Source of the DNA: Siphonodentalium dalli | Taxonomy: Eukaryota > Mollusca > Scaphopoda > Gadilida > Siphonodentaliidae | Assembly (NCBI GenBank): GCA_032622095.1 | Contig: CP136061.1 | Coordinates: 50,977,762 to 51,041,761, forward strand | Direction: 5' to 3' | Length of the DNA stretch: 64,000 nucleotides | In this document: positions 36,076 through 46,997 of the stretch, one piece after another | Layout: each line of letters starts with the position of its first letter | How positions within the stretch are numbered: position 1 is the stretch's first letter | Made by a program: the position numbers and the translations under genes | Notes under the pieces: model-generated | What the model saw: the letters and a program-made list of their open reading frames with translations, nothing else | The model's database searches: none | Told to the model about the DNA's origin: nothing

Positions 36076-36242
36076 ATAAAATATTATAAATATTGCACGG
36101 CTTGTCGGTGACTATGCCAAAATAGTGGTCCTCGGTGGAGGAATAGTCACCGAGCCGGAGGCTCGGGGACTATTCCTCCCATCGGACCACTATTTTGGCA
36201 CAGACACCTCCAAGCCGTGCAATATTTATATAATATTATAAA
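36076..36242. repeat. Near-perfect palindrome of about 165 bp (foldback)
   Basis: The left arm aaatattgcacggcttg... ccaaaatagtggtc pairs with the right arm gaccactattttgg ...caagccgtgcaatattt. The centre is gagccggaggctc. The outer ends merge into AT-rich ataatatt words. It looks like a small MITE with TA-rich flanks. Confidence 0.85.
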
Positions 36243-37698
36243 TTGCGTTTGCCCCTTGTGATGACGTGTTTACGTGCATTTACGCGGAGTTAAACTCCAA
36301 ATTTAAAGATTTTCCGCATTTGAGAACAAAAGCGTCGTTAATGTCACATATATTCGGTACACAGATTGTGACAGAATATACTTGAAATCGCCATATCTGT
36401 AAACCTAACGTTTCGTCCAGTTTATGTGTGTCTGTCCGCGATTTAAATTGGTGGTGAACTGAACATGCCATTTTAACAAAATATCTTTATGTATGCTTAC
36501 GCATTCGATCGTTTCGTGAATGTTCTGAGATCTATCTGCTCAATGGTATTAATAATGCTGGTCTTACCTAGCCACATCTGATACACATTTGTTTTAAAGC
36601 AGGAAGGACTACGAGGACATCAATGTGAATTTAGAAAGAGATGTTCAAGAATTCAGCTAACTGACTTAGGTGTCTCTGTTTAAAATGCACGCCACTTCAA
36701 AACATATATTCTCAAAAAAACATATCTGGCCGAATTAACGCGACCCAGAACTTAATCATGCTGCGAACAGAGAAGCATGTCACGAATGACTCGTGATCAC
36801 ATGCGGTCCTAAGTTATGCGATGAAACCAAAATAAGTATATTATTATATGAATGAAGACGTTTATTTTGATTGTCGAACCACACACACATTTACTGTGGA
36901 ACCACATGCTCAAGCATGCAGGTTCTCGCATACACAGTGTGTCAATAGTAACGTGAAACGAAAAGTACTGTGTGAGTGTCTTTGTCTTATTGGTATGGTA
37001 CATTACCACGTGACGCGCGCGTGTAGCCATGGAACAGTTTTTATGTAAAAGGCTTGAATAATTATTTTAGCTGAGTTAACAAATGTTTCGCGGATGTTGG
37101 ACAGCCGACCACCAGGTGTATGCACATTTTTCTTTTACGCCCTACCATGCAGCTACAGTAATTCTATTTCAATTTTGAAATAGTTTTGTGGGTATGAATT
37201 AACAAATATGAATTCAAGACCCATGTCCGGAAACGCTTCTATCATTAATATTAATATTGAGTTTATTTCGAATATTTTATATAAAATGAGATGAATAAGT
37301 GGCGCAGCTTATGTTTAGAACAGGCCATTCATGTGACACCATATAGTGATACAGATCATCAGGGTGTTCCCATCACTATGTTCCGAACGTCAAATTACCC
37401 AGATTGATTGTTTGTATTGTTTTATTACATAGTTATAAGCAATAATTAGTCTAATTAATGTTATTTGTGACACAATTACAAATTCCAATTTCTGGTCTCT
37501 GTTAACAGTACCCACTATTTTTCATTATTTAAACAACCACACGTTTTTAGAAAAATATTGGAAATATAATCAATATTAATCGATAGAAGCATTTCATGAC
37601 ACGGGTCTTCGATTCATATCTAATATGTTATAATCTGGTAACTATATAACACATGTTTACAAAACGATAGACCGTCTTTAAAGATATACTCAGAACGG
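36243..37698. other. Intron sequence, no gene recognised
   Basis: AT-rich. ORFs at 36280-36471 and 36809-37048 have no recognisable content. Confidence 0.5.
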
Positions 37699-38033
37699 TT
37701 TAACACTTTACCCAACAGAAGAGAATGCATTGGCTTAACACATTAAGAATTATAAAATTGTTAAAGAATGTAAGAAAAATGGTAAAAAGTGTTAAAACAA
37801 GATTTTTTTAGGCCAATGCATTCTCTTATATATGCGAGGCGACCTATGGTCGACTCGCATATATAAGAGAATGCATTGGCACAGGGCATAACTGTAACTA
37901 TCACAATGTGGTCAAAGAGCCGGTTCCAATGATATCCATATTTGTATGGTTCTATTGAGACAGACCGAAGATATTTTAGGCTGTTGAAGCTTTATTTGGC
38001 CGGTTTTGGCCGTTTTGTTGGGTAAAGGGTTAT
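37699..38033. mobile_element. MITE with ttaac..tttacccaac termini and internal 67-bp hairpin
   Basis: The left end ttaacactttacccaacag pairs with the right end tgttgggtaaagggtta(t). The hairpin at 37813-37879 (ccaatgcattctc...gagaatgcattgg) has a GACCtatGGTC centre. A related partial copy is at 62911-63170. TTAA-like flanks suggest a piggyBac-type origin (inference). Confidence 0.75.
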
Positions 38034-38291
38034 GGGACATGGGTGGCTGCAAACATTAGTTTCTGCGTGTGGATACCTTATTAAACTGATTATATATTGT
38101 TTATCTATCATTTCAATGGGCGGATAACTCCATGTTATTTGATACGTCCATGTAAAGGGTCACTCCGAGACTCCGACATTCGACCACTTTTGCAAAACAC
38201 GGAATCTTGAACTGAACACTCGTTTCTGCATCCAGTTATTGGATATATAACATTCAATTCTAAGATAAATATCTTGATAATATCACTGCAG

Positions 38292-38410
38292 AACTCAACG
38301 AATTGAATGCAATTTCTACAACCACAACAACAACAACAACAACAACAACTCAAACAACAACAACAACAGCAACAACAACAGCAGCAACAGCAACAACAAC
38401 AACAGCAACC

Positions 38411-38444
<34 letters not shown>

Positions 38445-38456
38445 CGACTACTCCCG
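38292..38456 (+). CDS. Lectin gene exon 3: threonine-rich stalk encoded by an ACA microsatellite
   Basis: The acceptor is tatcactgcag (ends 38291) and the donor cccg|gtaagt (GT at 38457). It is 165 nt, phase 1 to phase 1, so it can be skipped or duplicated without a frame change. It reads ELNELNAIS followed by about 43 residues that are nearly all Thr (ACA codons), with a few Ala and one Gln, then PG. Long Thr runs are typical of O-glycosylated stalks that hold a lectin head away from the membrane. The almost exclusive ACA/GCA codons show growth by repeat expansion, so length should vary between alleles. Another frame reads poly-Gln, but only the Thr frame fits the phases of both neighbours. 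Confidence 0.75.
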
Positions 38457-40111
38457 GTAAGTATAATTATTGCAGGACACGTGTCTATTATCTTCGAATA
38501 TTATCTTCATGTCGCATAGTAGGCCGCAACTCATTGACTCCACGTTGTGTATCGCTGAGTTCTGACATAGTTTAGGTGTTTCACAATATTTATTGAATCC
38601 AGAATATATAGCTCGTGAATATCTGTATACCACAACAACAATTTCTAACAACAAGGCAGTTAGAGATTTTGCCTGAAATTCGGTAAGTGTTGTGGGGATA
38701 TTCGATCCATTCAAGAACGTACGACCAAAAAAAGCGCCGGTCTTAGCCGACGTAAGGTTTTTATTCCACATGTTGTTTCCATGTCACGTGACATGACGTA
38801 AACCCACGCTATACTTCTTAGATCAGTAATTCAGCCTGGTGTATTCAAGTGGCCTGTATTGGTCTGTTTCACGCACATATTGAATTGGTTTTAAATGGTC
38901 CTAATTCATTACTCTTCTGAAACGTTCAGGCAAAATATTAACCCCGGCTATTCCACTATGGAACATTCATTCTTGGTCGTAATTATATAAACGTCTTTAT
39001 CCCGTGTTGCATATAACATGTGGGGGTTCAAATGAGCCAAGTCCGCTTAAAACATCAATAGATATTCCCTTTTTTTTCAGGGTTGATATGTCCTGAAATT
39101 TAGTTTTAGTTTGTTTATATACATGTATAAGCTTCGAGCACAATTTAAAAAGTTAAATAATGAATATACGTGATGTGGAATTTGCGTTTTGATATTGCTA
39201 ATGGATGACATGCATATAAATATTCTGACAATACAAATAACATTTAATGGCATATGCATAACCCCAAAGTCTCCGCCATTGATGGCAAGTCTTATTGATG
39301 ATATTGTTGTACAGTTGTATTTAACACTTCATGATAATGTTGATTTTCTGAATTGGACATAGTGACCAACTGGCGCTTGGTGAGATATCACATACGTATA
39401 ACTCAATTACGGCCAAAATAGCATGGTTGTCAAAGGGTTAGACCAAGAATAACTTGATAAGAAATCGATGTTGGTGTCATTAGACGCGGGCGTATCCATG
39501 AAATGCCATTTCAATGTCCGCTAAAATCTGCTTTGGGGAAAATAAAGAATTCAATACGCGGACGGTTTCAACATTCAAGCTTTTAATGGTCACCTATGCC
39601 TGAAAGACTATTGATTAACTAAGTATACCCGTGGTTTGATGCGTCATAATTTATGGAAATATATTTATTTAAGGAAGTTTATTCTATACACCGTTTGGTA
39701 TAACCAGTAGGTATAGTTATCGGCGAAGAGCTTGAAAAGCAACCACTTACCCTATATATTGGATTTAGAATCAATGGGCGACAGATAGGGTGCGTTTATA
39801 TACACTGGTCCTTTAATTCTCTGGCATTTTTGTCGGCTGTCGACTAGCTCTGCATCTTTATCTGTCAGAACCTCTCGAGTTTATTACCCCGTGGGAGGGT
39901 TAAGGTGTTATTGATGTTTCCACTCGCGTATTGTCGTTCAAGCTGATCCATCTAATAGAACAAAACTGTCCTCACAAAATTCCAGTCATGTATTGTCGTC
40001 ACAAAATAGGAATGTTTATATTGACTGGTGTTTGAGAATATCAGTTGGTACGGCCTTGAGTTTATACACTCAAGCTCTTCCACGGTGTTTTTCGCTCAGG
40101 CAATTATTCAA
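38457..40111. other. Intron sequence, no gene recognised
   Basis: Contains a 30-bp exact copy (39939-39968) of part of exon 1. Otherwise no feature is supported. Confidence 0.5.
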
Positions 40112-40650
40112 GGATTGTCCACTTATAAATGGACAATCGGTACCTAAAATGGTCATTAATAAATGGACAATCCAACCACGCGTGGCACGCGAGCTTGGGA
40201 TTGTCCACTAAATGAAGACATGTTTTGTTAATCCTGCATAAAGGGCAATAACTCTATAAATAATGTTAATTTTCTAAATAACGGTGATTTGTATGGGAAG
40301 AAGTGTTTTGACGAAATAACGGAGATATTTGAAGAAGAGTTTTTGACGAAATAACGGAAATATTCGAAGAAGTGTTTTTAAAGAGCGTAACCCAAACCTC
40401 CCCAAGCGAAGAATTTGACTTATATTTCACCAAAGTTGATCTGTTGTGGTGTTGCAAATTTCTCATACAAATCTCCGTCATTTACTAAAGGTACATTCTT
40501 TATAGAGTTATTACCCTTCAGATTTAATATGAAGCTAACATGCACGATATCTATCTACGTCGAGATTTAGTGGACAATCGCAAGCTCGCGTGCCACGCGT
40601 GGTCGGATTGTCCATTTATTAACGACCATTTTAGGTACCGATTGTCCATT
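40112..40650. mobile_element. Palindromic MITE (about 540 bp)
   Basis: Arms from 40127 and 40650 pair almost perfectly: aatggacaatcggtacctaa, aaatggacaatcc and ccacgcgtggcacgcgagct in inverted orientation. Inner blocks (gcaataactctataaa..gatttgtatg) pair as well. A 13-bp word ggtgtttttcgct lies outside both ends (40084-40096 and 40652-40664). Confidence 0.85.
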
Positions 40651-41120
40651 AGGTGTTTTTCGCTTGGTAGTCCGAGAAATCCTTGACTTGTCTTATTTTC
40701 CTACATGGTGGTTTGGTATAAAAAAGTTATACGTGTACAATTAGTTTTTTGGTAAAATTGACATGTGACTTCCAGACACTATCCCCATTAGAGAATGTAG
40801 CATTCAACTAAGTTGTCGCAAATTCCATCCACACGGACTGTACCATTTCATAGAACACAATGATTGAACTGCGCACAAATATAAATATTTACGACTGTAT
40901 TCGGGACTTTATTGGGAATAAGATCACGGTCAATAATAGTTCTTTTATAACCTTGATGCTGGTTTTCTGACTGCTTTGATGTCTTGGCATGATTATCTGC
41001 TGCTCCGTTCGGAAGACATCAGCGCGGTGTTTCCCATCACTTTAAGTATCTTAATTGTTATTTTTGTTTTGAATAATACTCTCTATCAAGTTCGTTTGAA
41101 TCGTTTGATGTTGCTCGAGG
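40651..41120. other. Intron sequence, no gene recognised
   Basis: No ORF or repeat of note besides the flanking ggtgtttttcgct word. Confidence 0.5.
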
Positions 41121-41352
41121 ATCTACGTGTGTTTAACCTGCGCATTTAGCGGCATCAGTGTATGCACTGTGGTGTTTGATATTCATATTCAAATGTGTGT
41201 ATTGCAAAACACCTGGAATTTTACGGAAATTTCTGAATCTACGTGTGTTTAACCTGCTCATTTAGCGGCGTCAGTGTATGCACTGTGGTGTTTGATATTC
41301 ATATTCAAATGTGTGTATTGCAAAACACCTGGAATTTTACTGAAATTTCTGC
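41121..41352. repeat. Tandem duplication, 116-bp unit, two copies
   Basis: The blocks starting atctacgtgtgtttaacctg at 41121 and 41237 are nearly identical throughout. Confidence 0.95.
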
Positions 41353-41869
41353 TACCGGTCCAAGTGGATCAATTTTGAAGAGATTGTGCCCTAAAATGGA
41401 TCCCAATAATTTTTCACCGCATTTATTAGAGCTTCTAACTATTTCTCGTAATGCTAAACTTAGCAAATTTTACTGAACTGCTTTACCCTTTATATAATTC
41501 ATATTTGTATTCATTAGACGAGCGATAATTTCCGGAGGTGATGTATTTTGAATAGCAAGCAGGACTATTATTCGAGGCCGCAATCCGATGTGTCAACATG
41601 CCCGCTTGTTAAGAATACACTACCAATGCGGTCAATGTGTGTTTGATTATATATGACAAAATTCTCGCATCGCGCCAACCTGTAACGTCAGCAGGCGGAT
41701 AACTGGTTCTAAAACTATAGCCCGGGCGATAGTTCACAATAATTCTGGCACCGGGCCATACCATGGCGCCAGATTGCGACTTCACCAGGCTGGTAACTGA
41801 ATTTAGACCGTAGCCTGGGAATAGTTCGCTCGCCGGCAATAGTAAAAACTACTCGATCACACACACGTG
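41353..41869. other. Intron sequence, no gene recognised
   Basis: Short ORFs only. A pair of related blocks (cgccaacctg...gataactg at about 41670 and caccaggctggtaactg at 41780) suggests a diverged local duplication. Confidence 0.4.
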
Positions 41870-42398
41870 CTACACTCTTAGAACAAATGTGTATAAATAC
41901 TACACAAAATGTGTTACATTTGATCTTAAACAAAATTGTGTAGAAATGACACATGACATATAATTATTAAATATGTCGGTGGAATATCATCAACGTTGAA
42001 TATGATTAAATATGTGAGTGTATCATAGTTATTAGATGAAATGTGTTCTATTGGAGACACAAAACTCGTAAAGGCTACCACAGAACAAACAATTGGCAGC
42101 AGCTTTTAATTTTGTTATACACTATGTTTGTGTAAAAACTGAACAACACATAATTGTGTAGCACAAAGTTTTAAAGCAGCTGCCAATTTTTTATTATGGC
42201 AGCTTTTACGAGGTTTATGTCTCAAATAGAAAATATCTCATATATTAAATATAATATACTCACATATTCACTCATATTCAATGTTGAGAAAACTCCACCG
42301 ACACATTTATGTCATGTGTCATTTCTACACAATTTTGTTTAAGATCAAATGTAACACATATTGTGTAGTATTTATACACATTTGTTCTAAGAGTGTAG
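41870..42398. mobile_element. Palindromic MITE (529 bp) just upstream of lectin exon 4
   Basis: The left end ctacactcttagaacaaatg and the right end catttgttctaagagtgtag are exact inverted copies. Pairing continues inwards (aaattgtgtagaaatgacac against gtgtcatttctacacaattt) almost to the centre near 42140. It has no ORF and ends 59 bp before the exon 4 acceptor. Confidence 0.9.
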
Positions 42399-42457
42399 TG
42401 CTTTACCCAATTATAAGACAGCATTACTTTGTGAAATTGTTTACTTTGCACATTCAG

Positions 42458-42661
42458 CTTGCACTAGCTTCAGCGGATATTCAACGTACACACTCACTGG
42501 AAAGGAATACTGCTTGAAGATCGTGTGGACCCAAGTACTAGCCAACGATGCTCGCGATGATTGCATTGGCACATCTGGAGGCCATCTCATTACCATAGAA
42601 ACCAGAGAGATGCTTGATGCGCTCGAGTTTCTTCTCTCGGACACCTTGGGACTTGGAACAG
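42458..42661 (+). CDS. Lectin gene exon 4: N-terminal half of C-type lectin domain
   Basis: The acceptor is tttgcacattcag (ends 42457) and the donor acag|gtacga (GT at 42662). It is 204 nt, phase 1 to 1. It reads CTSFSGYSTYTLTGKEYC, then KIVWTQVLANDARDDC and SGGHLITIETREMLDALEFL. This is the start of a long-form C-type lectin-like domain: the extra N-terminal cysteine pair (CTS...EYC), the W..A...C helix, GGHL.TI and E...L.FL. DDC would pair with the cysteine in YICQI of exon 5. The domain binds sugars or proteins outside the cell in known members. The split codon at its end joins exon 5 as GGT. A palindromic MITE sits close upstream. Confidence 0.85.
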
Positions 42662-43650
42662 GTACGAACAGGGATGGGAACCTTGGTAATAATTTCCTCG
42701 AAAATTGCGTCAATGTTTCACGCCTGGCATTTTCGACATTCGTTTTATAGGTTAACCAATACAGGTTAGTGGGTGCCTGACAAGGTAACATATCTGCCCG
42801 GGTCATCGCATATCACAACTAGCCCTCCGGAATGACAATAACAAATAAGAATGGAGCACTGACTGACGGACCTTACGGTCTTTTCGTTTGTCAACATAAG
42901 TATAGTGAAAGAAATAATGGCTTACAATATCCGTCACATAATTTCCCCACATAATGAAAGTGGTGTATAAATGTATGGATGTCAAAAGAAAGGGGAGGTT
43001 GTCTGCTAGGCATATTAAAAACGATTCCAGGCTAAATATGATGGTGATCAAGGTCCCGAATCCTCGCAGACAAATTGCTCCTCGTTCTGATGACATGAAT
43101 TTTGAGGTGGAAGCTGGATTCTGGAGCGGTTTATTGGAATTTTGAAAATAGTTTTAGAACGTACCCCACAAAAACAAGATTTCATTTTATGCCAAAAGTA
43201 TAAATATATTCCCAAATAAGTTAAAAAGATGCCAAAATGTTTTGATAACATCATCATCAGTTATACGCATGTCACATAATGTTTCGACTTGTCATAATTT
43301 GCTGGAAAATGGCGTCACTATTTCACGCCTGAAATTTTCAACATTCTTTTCTTCTATATTTTCCAATGATATCATCAAGCTATCTGATTAATAGTCTATC
43401 AAAACAAGCCATATCGGACATTAAAATAACCCACATGATATCGAACAGAACTATTCGTTTTAAGGAGATTTTGCCGTTCATATTTTGTGTGGTCAAGGTG
43501 CGAAGTGCCCGGTTTCCCCTAGCCTAAGATTTCCATGTTTGTGGTAGAGCTGAAAGGAGACCCTGATATGAATATCATGAGTACATATATCATATTGTCT
43601 ACATAAGCTGTCATATCCCACAATGCCTGAGTCGTCATTCAATAGATCAT
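42662..43650. other. Start of the 13.2-kb last intron, no gene recognised
   Basis: AT-rich. The minus-strand ORFs opposite exon 4 and at 42803-43096 are shadows or chance. Confidence 0.5.
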
Positions 43651-44486
43651 TCACAAAGTAAATACCCTTTTAATCCAGAGCTTGTTGAAACATAATTTAG
43701 TATTTATGAGGATGGTTGTGTTGAGATGGCTAAGTGGCTCAGCTAAAGCATCAAGTGTTGTGGTGGATTTCTGATCTAACAAGGCCCAACTATTAAAAAT
43801 ATCTTTCCAAAAGGGATTACGATTTTTGCTTACTCTTATGAGACCTTCTTTATGAAGGTGCCATATCTTGTCACCGCCGAAAGGTTCTAAGTCATCGACT
43901 AGTAATGTTTTCCAGCTTCTTTCGATTTCAGGGTCTAAGATCTTTTTAATCCATGTCATTTTCAGCGCATTGCAGAAAGAAGGGACGTGGGGGAATTTTA
44001 GACCCCCTTCTTCCAAATTATTAATCATCACATTTCTTTTTATTTTATCTGGTTTTCCTGACCACATGAATTGGAAAAGCAATTTTTGTGTTTTATCCAT
44101 ACTTTCTTTGAGATTGTAACGGTAAAACTGTCAGGCAATGTGTCAATATTAGCAAGGCTAATATCTTAAGAACAGTATTTTTTCCCACATAAATACTGAA
44201 GTTTCTAAAATACCAGTCATTTAACAAATTCTCCATTTTCGTTAGGTGTGTTCTGTAATTATGTTCTATATGGTTCTCATTGAAGCTATTAAATTCTATT
44301 CCTAGGATTGTAACCGAATTATTATGGTTCCATGATATTGTTTGATCAGTGAGAAGTTCTTCACCTCAACCCCGTATCGCTCCAATCCATAGCGCCTGTG
44401 TTTGATAAAAAAATACTTTTAAGCCAGAGAGTTTTGCGAATACTTCTAACATATTGCGAGCAGTGTTGATGGATTTCTATGAATTG
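43651..44486 (-). pseudogene. L1/Tx1-like LINE 3' fragment
   Basis: Minus-strand 43651-44100 reads LLFQFMWSGKPDKIKRNVMI, NNLEEGGLKFPHVPSF and ALKMTWIKKILDPE. The F.W..KP.KIKR..M, EGGL and LK..WIK sequence is the hallmark C-terminal region of L1/Tx1-type LINE ORF2. Further upstream on the strand (44120-44470) the reading decays, with residues such as LGYNPRNRI after frame changes. It ends where the tail of LINE C begins. Confidence 0.8.
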
Positions 44487-44629
44487 AATTGAATTGCTTT
44501 ATTTCACTCAATCATATAAATTGTATGAGATACAGAGTGAAAAACGTATATACAGAGCTATGTACACAATGTTAGTATGGCCGTTGCGTTTGGCGTTCGA
44601 GGTCCGTAAGTGTCATTCGTCGTGTTCTA

Positions 44630-44631
44630 CG

Positions 44632-44662
<31 letters not shown>

Positions 44663-45112
44663 GATCACCATCGTCTTCAGCAACAACATCCTCACCATCA
44701 TCTTCATCATCGTCATCATCATCATCACCATCATCATCATCACCATCATCATCTTTGTCGTCGTCGCCTTCGTCGTAATCATCATCCTCATTGCCATCAT
44801 CATCATCATCGTCGTCGTCGCCGACGTCGTCGCCATCATCATCATCATCATCATCATCACCACTACCACCATCATCATCGTCCTCGCCGTCGTCATCGTC
44901 ATCGTCGTTATCATTATCGTCATCATCGTCAACATCAACAACGTGAACAACATCATAATCATCCTTCTCATAGTCACAGTTGTCATCGTCTCGTCGCTAT
45001 CATCGTCCCGTTGCCATCATCGTTATCGCGGTTGCATATCATTGTCACCACTATATCATCGTAATCGCCAACATCGTCATCATCATATTCGTCATATATA
45101 GTCGCTGTCTTT
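44630..45112. repeat. Imperfect CAT/CGT trinucleotide repeat, about 480 bp
   Basis: Mostly cat and cgt triplets on the + strand with drifting phase. It keeps frames open on both strands (poly Ile/Val, poly Met/Thr), which are not genes. It starts just past the LINE C stop codon. Confidence 0.95.
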
Positions 45113-45116
45113 GTCA

Positions 45117-45734
45117 TCAGCTAGGCTTGTCGTTTAGTTTAGTCAATCCTAATTTTGTGAATATAGCAAGCTGTTTCAAAGTGCTTCTGTCTTCACATTG
45201 AAGCAAGTCTATCAGTTTGCTATTACTCGGCTGCTCGTGGTATAGTTTTGGTAAGTATTTACAGCGGATGTCGGTCAGTGCCTCGCACGTTAAAGCGAAA
45301 TGATATTCGTCCCCGATATCTTTAAAACATAGTCGACATATTTGGGATTCCTTATGTGTTGTCTTTTCTTTCTTTTTGTTCTTCTCCCACCGAGAGGTCT
45401 CAATTGGGAGTCTATGGTTAGCTGTTCTTAACTTTATAACAGAAAATGCCATGTCTTGGGGAATAATCTTGAGGTATATTTCCAAACTTAACTCATGTTT
45501 AAAACTACCGTAAAATGTCCCCCGCGATGAACTTTCGATATCGTTGCGCCATTGAGTCTCAAATAATTTATTACGTATTTTGCGATAGATTCCTATTTCT
45601 AAATGACTAAGTGGTTTTGGTGACATCCAAATTTGCTCCCAACCGACTGATGCTAAGCTATATTTTATGCAGCTGATCCAGCGTATCGACTTCCTCCGGA
45701 GATATGCACTGCCATCTATGCCTTTTATAACAAT
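45117..45734 (-). pseudogene. LINE C, C-terminal Cys/His domain
   Basis: Same frame as the RT part and separated from it by one TAA (45735-45737). Reading through gives RRKSIRWISCIKYSLASVGW, then SSSRGTFYGSFKHELSLEIY, LRTANHRLPIETSRW and finally CRLCFKDIGDEYHFALTC. The last is a C-x2-C-x9-H-x4-C zinc-knuckle-like motif common at LINE C-termini. Its stop is at 45117. Confidence 0.85.
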
Positions 45735-46997
45735 TTAAAGTTTATGCGCTAATTTGGAACAACGACCTTCAACTAATTTTGACCAGAATGTAAGCATTCT
45801 TGCCTTAATATTTACTGAAATTGGGTATCTTCCCGTTTCTCCGTAAACCATAAAATTTGGTGTAGATGTTTTCATTCGTAATAAATATTTGATAAATTTT
45901 CGATGGACTATTTCTAAGCTGTCAGTATTTTCGAACCCCCAGACTTCACTACCGTACATCAAGATTGGACCAATCATTGTATCAAACAGTCTAAGCGACA
46001 GATCACAGGGCATGTTGAGCTTCCCGATTCTATGGAGGAGTGCGTACATGGCATTCGTTCCAACTTGACTGATTCTTTGCACCGCCTTACAGAATCGACC
46101 ATTTCGGAAAAATTGTACTCCTAGGTAACAGAAAATATCAACCGTTTCAACACTGGTCCCATTCATCGTGAATTTGTACTCAGTTTGTGACTTTTTGTTA
46201 CAAAAGATAATTATTTTAGTTTTCTCTACATTAACTGTTAATCTCCATGACTCAGTGTAATCCGCGAATGAATTCAATGCCCTTTGCAAACCATCTGGGC
46301 TCTCGGCCATCAGAACGGTGTCATCCGCATCAAGGATGCACAGCAGTTTAAGATATTCGCCGAACTGGTCAAAAAACGAATCTCCAATATCATCAAGGCC
46401 TTGTATACCACAGTCCGATAGAAACTCTTCCAGATCGTTTAAAAATATTGAGAATAGGAAGGGGGATAGGCTTACTCCCTGCCTCACACCCATGTTGCAT
46501 GCAAATACATCTGATTTGGAGTCCCCATTTTTAACACACGATTTAATGCCATCATACATACTTCTGATAATCTTGAACGTTTTTCTTCCAATATTACTTT
46601 TCAAAAGTTTATACATCAACCCTTTTCTCCAAACCGTATCAAAAGCTTTTCTTAAATCGATAAAGGAACAAAATAACCTCTTATTTCTCAACAAATAAAT
46701 CTCAATCAACGAATAGAGTATGAACATATTATCAGTCGTTGAATGATTTGCTCTGAACCCCGCCTGGTTGTCATTTATTAGATGTAATTTATCGGAATAT
46801 GAATTCAGTCTGCTGTTTAATACACCTGAGAATACTTTACTCATACAGCTCAATAGAGTGATCCCGCGATAGGAATAAGTATTTCTCCTGTCGCCTTTCT
46901 TTTTATATATCGGCTGTATAAACCCTGAACCCCAACTATCTGGATATTTCCCAGAGTCTAGTATTGCATTAAAAAGCTGTTTATAAACTGGTACCAT
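45735..46997 (-). pseudogene. LINE C, reverse transcriptase part
   Basis: 420 codons. RT blocks: YRGITLLSCMSKVFSGVLN, NQAGFRANHSTTDNMF, FIDLRKAFDTVWRKGL, GVRQGVSLSPFLFSIFLND, LDADDTVLMAES (catalytic ADD), KTKIIIFCNK, and FCYLGVQFFRNGRF. The usual Tyr before ADD is Asp here (DADD), which may reduce activity. The first codon overlaps the stop of the upstream frame as TAATG, best read as a 1-nt frameshift in an originally continuous ORF. Confidence 0.88.

Noticed and set aside
38307-38519. Poly-glutamine reading of the CAA repeat
   Set aside because: Only the threonine frame matches the splice phases of the exons before and after.
44610-45101. Long ORFs on both strands (poly Ile/Val; poly Met/Thr)
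   Set aside because: Translation of a CAT/CGT trinucleotide repeat.
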